Below are positions 32,798-44,994 of a DNA stretch of 64,000 bases, piece by piece. Under the pieces are notes generated by a model, which saw nothing but the letters and a program-made list of their open reading frames with translations, ran no database searches and was not told the origin of the DNA. Each line of letters starts with the position of its first letter. Within the stretch, counting starts at the first letter, position 1. The stretch is from Paragorgia papillata. Its lineage: Eukaryota > Cnidaria > Anthozoa > Scleralcyonacea > Coralliidae. The stretch spans positions 1 through 64,000 of the forward strand of contig JAWNZC010000470.1 of NCBI GenBank assembly GCA_035771165.1. Direction: 5' to 3'. Both the position numbers and the translations under genes were made by a program.

Positions 32798-33171
32798 TTA
32801 GGCTACGTTTACACGGTACCGGATGAATTTGAGAACGGTTCCGAATTCGTCCTATTTCGCCGTGTAAACAGGCGGAACCATACTAATTCGAGATCGGTCT
32901 AGAATTCGTCCTATTTCGCCGTGTAAACAGGAGGAACCGTACTAATTCAAGACCGGTCTCGAATTCAACCTATTTCGCCGTGTAAACAGGCGGAACCATA
33001 CTAATTCGAGACCGGTTTCGAATTCATCCTATTTCGCCGTGTAAACAGGAGGAACCGTACTAATTCAAGACCGGTCTCGAATTCATCCTATTTCGCCGTG
33101 TAAACAGGCGGAACCATACTAATTCGAGACCGGTTTCGAATTCGTCCGGTACCGTGTAAACGGGGTCTTAA
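32798..33171. mobile_element. MITE with CGTTTACACGGTACCGGA ends and an internal 59-bp minisatellite
   Basis: The inverted ends are CGTTTACACGGTACCGGA (32806) and TCCGGTACCGTGTAAACG (33145). Between them about five 59-bp units (CCTATTTCGCCGTGTAAACA plus AATTCGAGACCGGT) alternate between two types, one with GGCGGAACCATACTAATTCG and one with GGAGGAACCGTACTAATTCA, giving a 118-bp higher-order period. Confidence 0.8.
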
Positions 33172-33174
33172 ACT

Positions 33175-34905
33175 ATTTTATAGATGAAAAATTCAGCTTA
33201 GTTAGATAGATATGTTGTGCTTGCAAGATCTATATTAAAAAAACACATCCATGCAACGCAATAAAAGAGAACGTAGGAAGTTAAGCGCCTTATCTTCTTT
33301 TCTCATTAACCCTCGGTTAACCTTTCGCTTTTGCATCACTAGCAGGCGCTAGCAGGTGCTAGCAGATTAAAAAATTGGTCGCCGCCGTATCTCGGAAGAG
33401 TGTATGCTTCCAAAGGCCTTATGCAATACCCCGCCAGAGTACTGGGTTCGACTGTTTTGGCAACATGAAATCAAGGCTAGTTACGCTGGTAGCACTGGTT
33501 GCATTGCACTGGTTGTGTGTTGACAGTTTCAACTTCAACAAGGCTGCATGAACTATCCTACACTGCATGCGAAGCCAGTGAGTTAACTCGGAAACTAGAG
33601 CTGCCCAAACACGATTTGAACGAGTGCACCTTTGGGAATTCGAAGTGCGAACTGCTGCTTTACCAATGGACCTATATATAGTTATTAATTCCATCGATCG
33701 AATGCGAATTTATCGAAGCGACTAGCCTCAACCCTACACAGATGATGGTAGGTATGTATTCTAGACTCAAAAACAAGGATCATATGACCACAGACTGTGG
33801 TGATTGGTTAGACGAAGCCATTTTGAATTTATTTTGAATTTGCATACATTTGGCCCTATACAGCCACATTATCGTTAATTGTGAAATGGCCTGGAAGCCT
33901 AGAATTAACAATAATCGTGAATTTTAAATAAAGAACTAATTCCCAACCCCCAACCCCGACCCAATCTCGTTACCCAGAGCCTGCGATCCTTTTAGTCATT
34001 ACCATGCATACAAATTCCATGCATACACTTCAGGTTATCTTAATTTCCCAGGTAAGGAATTGTACTAGCTTTCTGTCAGGAATTGTGGCTAAACTACATC
34101 GACCTTGTATTCTCTAGTATAATTTTAAAGTTCTGAGACGAAATTGCGAAGAAATACAAGACGAGTCAGACGATGGATGTTTGTTTGGCGACGAAGCGAG
34201 AATAATAATAGTTTTAGTTAGCAACGTGCACATTATTTGAAATTCTACTGTTTAAAACTAACCAATCAGATGACAAGTTTCATCGGAATCACTGCCGAGT
34301 GCCGACGGCGACGCGGACATATACGACACTCTCGTCAAATCGTCCGGTTGACGATTCAGAAATAAAGCTAAGAAAGACCATTTGTATCACAACGCTTTGT
34401 CAAGAGCTTTGTAAAACATACTGGGCCATTCTTTATCGGTAAACAAATATTTTCCCTGGTCTTCGAACAAGCTAAAGATCGTCGATGACAGTAACAAATT
34501 ATAGGGAACTGGGAACCAGAGGACTGGGAACAAAAACCCAATTTTGGGGTCTTTTTCATCGGAGTTTCCCAGAGCCTCCGTTCGGTAATAATTCCATGTC
34601 CTACATAACCCAAGTACTTCATGAAAGCCTTACCCCAACACACAACCTAACCTAAGGATGGCAATTCGTGTAAACAGGACATGGACGTATAACCCTCCGT
34701 TCCTTGGTAATGACCAAAAGGATCGCAGGCTCTGGGTACGAGATTGCTACAGCATGTGCTCTGATATTCCAACAAGGTGATTATCACCTGATGAAACATG
34801 TGTAGCATATTTAGCCAAAATAAATTGTATTAGTTATGACTAAGAACACTCGGAAATGCATGACACGCATTCCGATATAAGTAGCATAACATTATATCCT
34901 GTAGT
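33175..34905. other. Intergenic sequence, no gene supported
   Basis: Open frames of 60-91 codons occur on both strands (33419-33694, 33499-33681, 34368-34643) but overlap one another and have no recognised motif. GATCGCAGGCTCTGGGTA at 34722 is inverted relative to TACCCAGAGCCTGCGATC at 33971, bounding a possible 0.77-kb element. Confidence 0.35.
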
Positions 34906-34910
34906 AATTA

Positions 34911-35960
34911 TAGTCCTTTTTATGGAAGTCTTAATATAAAATCCTTGTACATATATATGATTGAAATATACAAAATAAAGTCAGTTGTGACTAGTGTTTT
35001 CTTGTCTTTATTTCGTACATGCATGCAGAGCTACTTACAAGAATCTGACTTACTATCAGAGGTACTACATAAACCAAGTCCTCACTTGTTAGGTCATGTG
35101 ATCTGCTCGGTCACGTGACTCATTACGTAACATCCTTTCTCTTCTAAGAAACAGCCAAAACAATGTTATAAATAAATTGTACACCGAAAATACCTATGAT
35201 TGTACTTTATAAAATAACATGTATACTACGCGAGCCCTGATTGGTCAATTGCCGTGTTTGGATCAGAGTATCCAAACACGGAAAATTCCCGCCAAAACGA
35301 TTTTTTGAAAATGTCGGACAGTATATCATATTCACTTGTGATTATTTTATAAAAGAAATACCAAATGGTTTTTTCCGTTAAGCAACTCGGTGGTAGTTGG
35401 GAGAAGCCGAGAAGGGTCTTGCAACGCCTTCCAAGTAGCCTCTGGGCAGGACTTGACTCCATTTCTTCGGTAGGGGTGTTTCTGTGTGCGCCAAGATCGC
35501 CAAGCACGGATCATTTCCAGTTTCAACTGATTTGCGTATAAGCTTCTTTGCAGACCTTTGAAATTTCCTTAATAGAAGTTGTGTATTGCGCTTCGTATGA
35601 AGATAGAGCATGGCAAAAGCACAAAACCCAACAAAAGAAAAACAAATACCAACAAGAAAATAGCGGCAGACATTTTACTGTCATGTTTGATTCCATTTTT
35701 TCTTTGTTTAGTTCCCGTATATCTTTTCGAACTGTTGGGGTGGGGATAGTCAATTTGTCGGAAATATTCAACAAAAAAGGAAAAAAGCCAGTCAAATCCA
35801 ACTTATCGGATATTTATGAGATTTGTCGCATATTTATGAGGCTTTGCCCCACCTTCCCCCCTCACCTGAAAAAGTGAATTTCCGCCACTGAACTCAATCA
35901 GTTATCTTTGTTTTTAATGCGTTCCGGCAGATGAGACAAAAGGGTCGTTGCCTTTATCAT
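34911..35960. repeat. Dispersed repeat, interrupted copy of the sequence at 62442-62960
   Basis: Two blocks, 34911-34985 and 35571-35960, match the contiguous copy at 62442-62513 and 62521-62960. About 580 bp separates them here, against a few bases there. A minus-strand frame within reads NKEKMESNMTVKCL, a hydrophobic stretch, then ALSSYEAQYTTSI in both copies. Confidence 0.65.
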
Positions 35961-36221
35961 TTATAATACCTGTATAATACCTGTATGATACATGTATAAT
36001 ACCTGTTAAATTAATGGTGTATAATTAAGTCATATTTATATATACATCTGCCCCGCTCTACATCAGTGCTAAGGAACCGGTCATTACTTATGACCTAGGT
36101 GGGAGCCGAAGAGAAAATTGTGGGGTAACTGAATGAACACATCTGAGCATGATCTGAGGTAGGGTAAAAGAAAATTTAATAGAGGAAAAGGTGGGGTAAA
36201 AAAAAAATTAACATAAAAATT

Positions 36222-36224
<3 letters not shown>

Positions 36225-36286
<62 letters not shown>
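36225..36286. repeat. (TA)n tract
   Basis: About 60 bases of uninterrupted AT dinucleotide. Similar tracts lie at 37402-37426 and 37617-37682. Confidence 0.9.
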
Positions 36287-36287
<1 letters not shown>

Positions 36288-36289
36288 TG

Positions 36290-37015
36290 TACAGCATAAT
36301 CAACCTAAAATCTCTCTAGTTAATGCATGACATGCTGCCGTACCCAGTACTATTGATTCAGCTACTTTGATTATATCTCTGACCCTGGTCTTGGTTTCAA
36401 TTTTCTTTATCCTGATTTTTACAATTATTAATTCACAGCTGATCTATAAATTTATGCACCTTATAATTATCTACATACGTGTATTTACTTTATCGCCTAT
36501 ATTATATAACTTTCGGTTAATACATAACCGCAGGGGTACCGTTCTCTTTTGTAATTATTCTTTTTTTAACTATAAAGTGTTACAAAAAGTGTTCAATTCT
36601 AAGTCGTACAAGTCCATTGTTCTGTTGAGAAACTTTTCATTGACGTTCTTGATTGGAGGCATGTGCTAATGCTCTTTATTGGCACTTTAAAACATCCTCT
36701 ACTTTTGGCAGTAATAACCTGGGATATTGTAAAAAAGGGATCTTGTGTAACAAAATATGTGTTGGGGTGGGGGTTAAAACATTTTTTTGTTTTAAAAATG
36801 GTGGGGTTAAAAAAAATTTGTGATCCAAGTATATTTTCGCGCTTCCCCAGCCGGCCCAATAATAAGTTAACTACAACATGTTTTGTATATGTGTTGCCTC
36901 GTATTTCCGATATACTTCTCGTGAGTAGATGTCTCGACCGCGTTTCGCTCGTTTTGTCATTTCCTATCGGCGATTTCACTGTTTTCAGAACAAAGAAAAG
37001 TGAGTAACGAGGTTT
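36290..37015. other. No gene supported
   Basis: Overlapping open frames occur on both strands (36367-36669, 36599-37084, 36663-37007) without recognisable motifs. Confidence 0.35.
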
Positions 37016-37019
37016 TGAA

Positions 37020-37120
37020 AAGCATGCGTGTATGAGCGTATACCACGACCTTGCGATTCTAGTGCAATGCTCTGACTGAGCCACGGAGGGCGTTGCCGAG
37101 AGCTTGATCGCGAGTTCTGT
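37020..37120 (-). mobile_element. tRNA-derived SINE fragment
   Basis: On the minus strand it reads CCGTGGCTCAGTCAGAGCAT, an A-box-like head, followed by GAATCGCAAGGTCGTGG. A clear B box is absent, so only the head half may remain. Confidence 0.4.
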
Positions 37121-37616
37121 ATATAAAAAGGTGGTAATGCCAGGAGAGAATTGGGTATATTATAAGTAATATTGGGTATTTCACTCGATTACATAGCATG
37201 TTCTAAGGATTAAGGATTAATATATATATATATATATAGTTCAATCTACAGACACGGTGTTTCGCTGTACAACAGCTCATCAGTGTAGCTTGGAACAATC
37301 TGAATGAATTTCATCAATTACTTATACACATGCGATCGTCGGTGACAACCGCATGTGGGACAGCATCGGTGAAATACATTCAGATAGCGTGAAGTGCGCA
37401 TAATATATATATATATATATATATATGAAAAGATAAGTGTCAAGTTCGAAATCATACAGACGATAGAGTGCTCAATACCGAGGCAGAGCGGAATAGTAAA
37501 ACAAAAGAGTTGCAATAGTCACCTGAAGAGTGTGGTAGGCTCCGCTTACCATACGAAACAGATTTGTAGTGAATTAAAGTTTGAATGAAGTAACTCAAGT
37601 TTGTCTTTTGTTTTAC

Positions 37617-37619
37617 TAT

Positions 37620-37682
<63 letters not shown>
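37617..37682. repeat. (TA)n tract
   Basis: An almost pure AT dinucleotide tract with one ATAATA interruption. Confidence 0.9.
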
Positions 37683-37690
<8 letters not shown>

Positions 37691-38198
37691 TAGGATAACC
37701 ACAGGTTAAAAGTGCGACCAGGGTATATGTTTATGGGTATATTTGTATAAATGCATTATTTTATGTTTCAATGAATGTGTTTCTATAGATAAGCCGTGTT
37801 TTTCTCTTAAATAACATGTTAGTACAATCTTCGAAAAATCGCATGACAAAAAAAGAGAGATCACATACCTCTAAACCGATTTTCCACTCGCAGCTAACTT
37901 CCTTACTTCCACTCGCAAGACGCTGAAGCTGACGGTTGACCTTTCCATGCGGTTTTCCAAATACGGCAATATTGCCCATATATGGCTATACGAGCCCGCA
38001 AGGGGGTGTGAAAACGCATCCAGCAGCCAATACTTTCTTTCTTCCCTGAGATTAGGATGCTCCCAGCTCGCTCGCTGGTGCTCGCTCGCTGGTCGCAATA
38101 AATTCCCGAAATGACGTCACATTTAAATCAACTGTTTTACTTAAAAAAATAATTATTGTGACAGGGTTAGAGTTAACACATTGAAGCCTGAAGACGAG

Positions 38199-38252
38199 TC
38201 TTTAGTATTTTATTCTGGCTAACCAGATGGTTTTATTCAGCACAGGTAGAGG
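38199..38252. repeat. Copy of the AATAAAATAC...AAAG dispersed module
   Basis: GTCTTTAGTATTTTATTCTGGC followed by CCAGATGGTTTTATTCA matches the reverse complement of 5676-5725. Confidence 0.5.
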
Positions 38253-38357
38253 CCCAGGCCTCAAAGCGTTAAGGTTGGGATTAGAGTTAGAAGTTTAATC
38301 GTATTTAGAATTCGGGATGTTTAATATGGAAATTGAGCTAGAAAACACGTGGCTGTT

Positions 38358-38462
38358 TTGTTTGTTTGTTTGTTTGTTTTGTTTGTTTGTTTGTTTGTTT
38401 GTTTGTTTGTTTGTTTGTTTTGTTTTGTTTGTTTGTTTGTTTAACTAACTAACTAACTAACT

Positions 38463-38508
<46 letters not shown>

Positions 38509-38599
38509 CAAACAAACAAACAAACAAACAAACAAACAAACAAACAAACAAACAAACAAACAAACAAACAAACAAACAAATTGTTTGTTTGTTTGTTTG

Positions 38600-38657
<58 letters not shown>

Positions 38658-38678
38658 GTTAGTTAGTTTGTCTGTCTC

Positions 38679-38766
<88 letters not shown>
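38358..38766. repeat. Compound tetranucleotide microsatellite, partly palindromic
   Basis: Blocks in order: (GTTT)n, (AACT)n, (AAAC)n, then (GTTT)n, (AGTT)n and finally (CTGT)n of over 80 bases. The (AACT)n(AAAC)n half is the reverse complement of the following (GTTT)n(AGTT)n half, with the turn at about 38580. Confidence 0.95.
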
Positions 38767-38767
<1 letters not shown>

Positions 38768-38769
38768 AC

Positions 38770-39660
38770 TACAACGGGTTCATCATTAAAAGAAATGATA
38801 AATTTTGCCAATAAAGATCTTGAAAACATTAACGAATGGTTAAAGGCAAGTAAATTGAGTCTGAATGTTACCAAAACAGAGTTCATGTTCATTGGGTCTG
38901 ATCATAATCTTAAAAAAATAAGAGATATACCATTAATCTTTTTAAATGAAAATACAAAATCATTAGGGGTTTTGATAGACGAAAGACTCTGTTGGTATGA
39001 ACACATTGATTCTATTTCTAAAAAAATAAGTTCTGCTATTGCAGGTCTACGTCAAGCTAGGTAGTTTGTTCCTAAACAAACATCTATTACAATATATAAT
39101 TCATTAATAAAACCTTTGTTTGAATATTGCGATATTGTCTGGGACAACATGCCTTGCAGTAGTGTGACGAGAATGCAAAAGCTACAAAACCGTGCTGCCA
39201 GAGTCATTACTAGACAAGGTTATGCAATCAGATCCAGTGAAATAAGGCAACAATTAAACTGGAAAACTCTTTCTGAATATCGAACTGAGCATATGTTAAT
39301 AATGATGCACAAAGTATTAAATAATATGGCCCCTTCATATCTGCAAGACCATTTTGAAATCTCTGAACTAAATGATACGTATTTACTAAGAGAGCGAGAA
39401 ATGACTCTCGTTCTTCCTAAGCCACGGACTGGATTTCTAAAAAAGAGTTTAGCGTATACAGGAGCGAAAGTTTGGAATGATATGCCAGAGAATGTTAGAT
39501 GTAATAAAAATCTAAATAGTTTTAAACGATATCTGCAATCATCGCTTCCTCAATTGGACTAATTTATTGTAAATATAGACTTGTACATACATACTGTATA
39601 TATTCGGCTTTCTTGTAAAGCAGTTTTTTAACTGATGTATCTCCGAATTCAAGTAAATAT
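38770..39660 (+). pseudogene. 5'-truncated non-LTR retrotransposon (RT C-terminal part) with one internal stop
   Basis: The frame after the microsatellite reads NINEWLKASKLSLNVTKTEF, SLGVLIDERLCWYEHI, then after a TAG at 39062 LIKPLFEYCDIVWDN, KLQNRAARVITR and GFLKKSLAYTGAKVWNDMP. This is the standard C-terminal part of LINE reverse transcriptases of the CR1/Jockey type, from just after the catalytic YADD to the end of ORF2. The endonuclease and most of the palm are missing. The coding end at 39562 is followed by about 100 bp of 3' UTR and a (TCTG)n tail, the usual poly-microsatellite 3' end of such LINEs. One stop and the truncation make it inactive. Confidence 0.92.
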
Positions 39661-39679
39661 TTCTCTCTCTCTCTGTCTA

Positions 39680-39750
<71 letters not shown>
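39661..39750. repeat. (TCTG)n tail of the LINE copy
   Basis: (CT)n passes into (TCTG)n directly after AAGTAAATATTTCTC, the LINE 3' end. Confidence 0.9.
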
Positions 39751-39767
39751 AATCTTAAAATTTTTTT

Positions 39768-39955
39768 AAAATCTCTCTCATCACTCGCTTCCTCAAATTA
39801 ATTAAATTTTTATGTATTTTTAAGAGTATTCTCAGCTTTCTTGTAAAGCAGTTACATAACTGAAGAAATTCCGAATTTAAATAAATATTTCTGTCTGTCT
39901 GTCTGTTTGTTTGTTTGTTTGTTTGTTTGTTTGTTTGTTTGTTTGTTTGTGTGTT
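39768..39955 (+). mobile_element. Second 3' end of the same LINE family with (CTGT)n/(TTTG)n tail
   Basis: CTCAGCTTTCTTGTAAAGCAG and CCGAATTTAAATAAATATTT repeat the 3' UTR of the preceding copy (GGCTTTCTTGTAAAGCAG and CCGAATTCAAGTAAATATTT), again followed by a tetranucleotide tail. Only about 120 bp of the element remains. Confidence 0.75.
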
Positions 39956-39959
39956 TGGT

Positions 39960-42300
39960 ACATAAACATCCAAAAGAAATACAACTGAATACCATACCGT
40001 AGAATGACATTCTAGCATCGACAACCCGCTGATTACCAAGTAAATTAAAGGGTTCCAGTTGTTTCATAACAACAGTAACGTATTTTAGAAAAATTATATT
40101 CATATTTATTGATAAGTCTTTATCTCCAATACAAACTGAATTGAATTGCTTTTTTTGAATTGCACGGGCTTTATCTGTATAAAGCCCAGGGAAGTATACT
40201 GCAGATAAAAACAAAACCTTGTGAAATTTGAACTAGAATTTCCCACGGGGAAACAGTGACGTTTTTTGGGGAAAAATTGTCAAATTCCCCTGCAGTAGAA
40301 TAGCCTTGTTGGTCAAAATACCCCTAGCTCCCTGGGAAATATCAAGTGCTAAAACATAATATTAAGATCATTTTACGTGTCAAAAATCCCGTCCCTCGAG
40401 CTTGTCAAGAAAGTCAAAATTTCCCTGTCTTGGGATATGTCAATCAGTCATGAATATCCCGTGGGTTTCCCCCCCTGGGGCTTAACATTGATAGGTGCAT
40501 AAATGTAAACAGGATTTTAGAGCATCACTAACTGATCACAAACTGATCAGTAACTTTCAACTAGCCACTGACAACTTTTTATTTTCTTTCCTTCTTTCTT
40601 TTTAAAATTTTTCTAAAGGCAGGTGCAACTATAATTGGACACGAGGTCCCCGGGATAGCTACCTAGGGTACGGGATAGCACAACTCAAGCTTAGTAACAA
40701 AATTTCACCTGGGGTGGGGGGGGGGGGCAAAATTTGACGTTTTCAAATCAATGTGACAACATTATTTAAGGGGGGTCTGGGGGGCTTCTCCCCCATGACA
40801 TTTTGGATTTCTGAGACCTCTGAAATGGCGTTTAATTCCTGCGTTTTGGAGAGGAGAATTTAACAAAATTTAAAGGTCTAAATAAGGAGTGTTTGTGATC
40901 GGATCATCAGCAATACTATTCTCGAAACTATCTGACAATTCTGTGACATTTTAATTAAAATATTTAGTTTATTCATGTTTACAATGCAGTTTGGTTTGCC
41001 GAGCTGCGGGAAATGTCAATTTCTTTTTTTTTGTAATTTATTTTCCTTATGTCCATATTTGTATAGGTATATAATAGCATGGTTTGGAGTGAAATTTGGA
41101 AAAAACCATCCACGAGTGAGATTTTCAAAGCTAATTATCAGAATGGCACGAGCCGAAGAATGAGTGCTATTTGATGTCTTTGAAAAACTCACGAGTGCGT
41201 GTTTCTCCAAATTGCACGAAAAACCATGCTATTACTTATGAAAAATGCCCAAGTCAACTATACTTTATACATTACAGCGGTTCCCTTTCGGCAGTGTCCA
41301 CTCCTCCTATATTTGGTTGTTTAAAAATGCTTTGCTTCTTCTACCACTACTCGAGAAAGTTTACTTGGTAGTTTACTTGACAACAATAAGGCATAAGTAG
41401 CTTCACATTTTAACGAATTGTTTTTCTCCGTCACCATATTTGTTTATTATGTGCAGAAAAGATCCTGGGCACGAGTTGGAAATTGCCATCTGTCAAAATC
41501 CGTTGTTAGAACGTAGAACGTGATTGGCTCTTTTCAGTTTTTATTGCTTTTGATTGGCTTATTCGCTTCAAAAATTTGCACTGTTCTATATTTATTTTTT
41601 TCTGCACTGTATTTCCGTAAAACTGCACTGCTCTTAGCCAATCAAAATTGAGAAATTTTTTCCATGTATATTGTTGATGTAATGTGATGACAAGCACGAT
41701 TTATTAAAATTACCAAAGAGACAAATGAACAATATTTTGTTACAATAAGTTTTATTAATATATTTACGGATACACCATGCAGAATGAATTACATTTATAG
41801 CTGAGCTTTCATCTCGTGTGCTCGGCACTTTAAAAGTTGTATTTACACGTTATCTAAAATTTGCGACTCTTAACAAGTTTATGACGTCATCAAGTGTCAT
41901 GGCGTCAGTCAGAGTTTTTAGTTCATGGAAAAGTACGAATTCAACCAGGTAAAACTACAAATCAATTATGATAAGTTCATTAATGTAAAAGGTAGCACTG
42001 AGAAACATGCAGATCAATTTGAAGGTTCATTACCGAAGATATTTCATAACGCTGCTGTACCCTGAACAGTATAGAGCCCCAAATATCTACGACACAATTT
42101 CGACCTCCCTCCAATATTTCCGACAAGGGGACTGAGCCCAGACTCCCTCTAATATATCTGAAGATGGAGCTAAAATGGCGTAGGATTTGCTAGGAGAGTC
42201 GAACTATACACTTATTAGCATTGTATTTGATGAATTATAGTCCCTCCAATTATGTAAAACATTTTCCGCCGCCACTGCATGATCATGTTAAGTTTTGAGC
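39960..42300. other. Intergenic sequence with decayed repeats
   Basis: 40700-40870 (GGGGGTCTGGGGGGCTTCTC, ACATTTTGGATTTCTGAGAC) resembles the left half of the hAT-like element at 44995-45481. A poly-G run sits at about 40717-40728. CAAATTGCACG and CGTGCGATTTTC-like pieces occur around 41090-41220. No gene was seen. Confidence 0.4.
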
Positions 42301-42323
42301 TTCTTTACTGCTCGTGGTTATTA

Positions 42324-43304
42324 CTAACTTTGAGTACTTGTCATGCAGTAGTTTTTAAGCACTTTTCGAATTTCCTTAAATCTGATTGCATAAACGATTG
42401 GGTTTAAAATACCATTACTGCAGATCAACCAGAGGCTAATTATACCAACTTGTTCTTGTTTAGACCTTTCTTCCTTCCACGTTTCATTACCGCCTAATGC
42501 ATAAACAACTTCCAAAGATACGACAGGAATCCATATTACAACCAAAGATACAACAACACAACCTATACTTCGTATAAGCCTTATTTCGTTCTTACCTTGT
42601 CGACGTTCAAGTGGAGTTACTGGATTGAGTATAACACTAGTATTAGTAAGACTATGGTTTGAAATATAATGTGCAGACATTCTTATTAGGAATTTCCTCA
42701 CTGATACCAAAATCATTTTATAACAATAAAATATTATAATTAATGGTACCAAAACATGAATAAAAAGATATGGGTAATAATATTTGTTAGGAACATTCCA
42801 GGCATATTCATTATGCGGTGGATCTGTTAAGGTTATGCTTAATAATAACACACAAACGGTGGTATAGGTCCAAATTACAACCAGACACCGAATAACGCTT
42901 TTATAAGCAGGTGTAAGCACTTGGACAGAATAGGTTGATCCAGTGATGACTTGCAAGTAGCGATCAACTGTGATTGCTAGGACTGTTAGGAATGGTACAA
43001 CCATAGAGAAATTCCACATAGAGTTGTACACATTAACACCAACATCACCAAGCGGCCAGTTAGGAGAGGACCATACTTGCACCAGTTGAAAAGGGATGAG
43101 GGTTAATGATGTGAAAATGTCAGCAACAGCTAGTCCAACAAGGAACAAATTTATTCCTTTTTGACGAATTTGTGGAGAAGACAAGATTGCGTATATGACC
43201 AAGATATTTATGCAGAAGACCAATAGTAATGTTGTTGAAAATACGACAGTGATTGTAATAATGGCATTCATTGAGAAAGTGCGGGAAGTACTGTTTTCAT
43301 TCAT
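42324..43304 (-). CDS. Rhodopsin-class (class A) G-protein-coupled receptor, intact, single exon
   Basis: The 326-residue protein has seven hydrophobic segments at about 14-41, 52-75, 95-119, 136-160, 177-201, 242-270 and 288-308. Class A marks are LAVAD in TM2 (58-62), DRY at the end of TM3 (114-116), W145 in TM4, a proline in TM5 (P187) and NPIVY in TM7 (301-305). The N-terminus is short with an NST glycosylation site. TM6 has IWIP where CWxP is usual. The conserved disulfide pair is absent: there is no cysteine at the top of TM3 (LGDVGVNVYNSMW) or in the second extracellular loop (DPPHNEYAWNVPNKYYY). The ligand cannot be told; amine, adenosine or melatonin-like cnidarian expansions are possible. 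A related broken copy lies at 63349-63958. Confidence 0.92.
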   Translation of the reverse strand: MNENSTSRTFSMNAIITITVVFSTTLLLVFCINILVIYAILSSPQIRQKGINLFLVGLAVADIFTSLTLIPFQLVQVWSSPNWPLGDVGVNVYNSMWNFSMVVPFLTVLAITVDRYLQVITGSTYSVQVLTPAYKSVIRCLVVIWTYTTVCVLLLSITLTDPPHNEYAWNVPNKYYYPYLFIHVLVPLIIIFYCYKMILVSVRKFLIRMSAHYISNHSLTNTSVILNPVTPLERRQGKNEIRLIRSIGCVVVSLVVIWIPVVSLEVVYALGGNETWKEERSKQEQVGIISLWLICSNGILNPIVYAIRFKEIRKVLKNYCMTSTQS

Positions 43305-43319
43305 TTCGACAACTTCAGC

Positions 43320-44985
43320 AGGCCGTTAACAAATAGTATTCTTCAGACTCCTATAGAAAATTGAGAAAAAGATGATTATTTTTAGAATATGTATTTGTTT
43401 AAAATATCTTTGGTAAATCCAACATAGATCACTAGATGTAATATATAAAAAAGAGAGTAGCAACCCAGCTGGCAGCTGGGAATAGCTATCTTGTAAAAAT
43501 GTTTGGATGGTACTCAACGTACATTTCTGGAGCTCTGCGGGTTCTCTAAGATATTTAAAAAAAATGATTTTAAAGTTTAGATTGAAGATTATGTCCTAGA
43601 TTTACAAGTTTCTTATAGCAAGGTTTTGGAATGATTTTTAAATATTTTTGCTCTTTTTATAAGTTGTAATGTATGATAAAGCGATAGTATAAGCCCGTTG
43701 GCGTGGTGAAACAATACGAAATGTTTGATTAAGAATAGGGATGAAAACCAAGAATAGGCTCTGTTTAGATATCGCTCTTGTGTTGAGTTAAATCCAACTA
43801 TAAAAGATTCGACTAAAGCGTGTGTGGCAAGTCTTTATTCGTCAGATCTGTGATGGATTTGGTTTAGCTTATATATATGAAGTACATCAGAACTAAATCA
43901 AAATGGTACCAATCAATAGAACTCCTCACATGGTATATGATGGGTCAATGTGGTCAATGCATGTCTATATAGCGTAAAGGGAATGAGAATGAGATGGGTT
44001 CAGGGAGCTGCCAACCTTCCGGGTATGGGATAAAAGGGAGGACTTAAGTGGGGCCTTAGCTTCCCAGTTTGTATGTTAAAAAAAGGCCCAAACTCTTACC
44101 GCATAAATTGTTGAGACTGATTTCAAAATAAATTGACGAGGGTTAGCTGATGCAAGAATGAGAAAGTGATTGTGTAAAAATTGAAAACCTCATGCAAGAA
44201 CTAGCAACTTGTCCGAAGGTTGAACCACAACCAAAATTAAACTGGTCGCTTTGTTTATACAAGCTTACGTAGCAGGTGTTCCGTTTTGGGGAAGAGCCGC
44301 GCTACTTAATAATTGATACGAAACGTTTGAATAAGAATAGAGTTAAATTCCCATAGGATAAACATGGTGCACCAATATAGCCGCCATTTCATTGTTTCGG
44401 ACGTCAGATGAAAAGCAAGAATACGTCTAATAAGCAGGTCCGAACTATATAAGGCTTAGTTTAGACGTCGCTCTTAGACCAAGTCCAACGTATGCATGAG
44501 ACAATGTCAAATCTAAGTCAAACTCGGTTCAAATCTATGAGAGCATCATGAATTATCTCACACAAGAGCGGTTTGGAATTCATGCATGATAATGGTTTTT
44601 CGTCTAAACCAGTCATTGACCCGCAGCCATGCTGATGCATGAGTTCTGCATGACACAAAGCGAAACAGTCGGAAGTGCATGTGTTGTATTTTATCCAAAA
44701 ATCACTCCTTAAATTTCAAAATGTTCAACCCAGTTATAACCATTCCAGGATTTTAGTATCCATGCAGTATCATGATATACAGGCGGCATATAACATAATA
44801 TTTATATTTTTATTGAATTATCACATGATTGCATGCATGTGACAGTGACTTCCTTTCTTCCTTTCTAAACTGGCCTGTACAACCGCATGAGATGTATAAA
44901 ATTTAATTTCATATTTCTTTGCGCAACTGATATATACAACCATATTTACACCAACCATAAATACTGTCTTAAGTAGAGGGTCACC
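43320..44985. other. Intergenic sequence with decayed MITE copies
   Basis: 43691-43740 and 44313-44420 are eroded copies of the GGTGAAACAATACGAAATATT MITE. TTTAGACGTCGCTCTTAGAC at 44462 and TTTAGATATCGCTCTTGTG at 43764 mark another repeated unit. No gene was recognised. Confidence 0.4.
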
Positions 44986-44994
44986 TCTTCCCTG

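Noticed and set aside
38659..38892. Frames rich in TDRQ repeats, also at 39755-40214
   Set aside because: They are translations of the (TCTG)n and (TTTG)n microsatellites.
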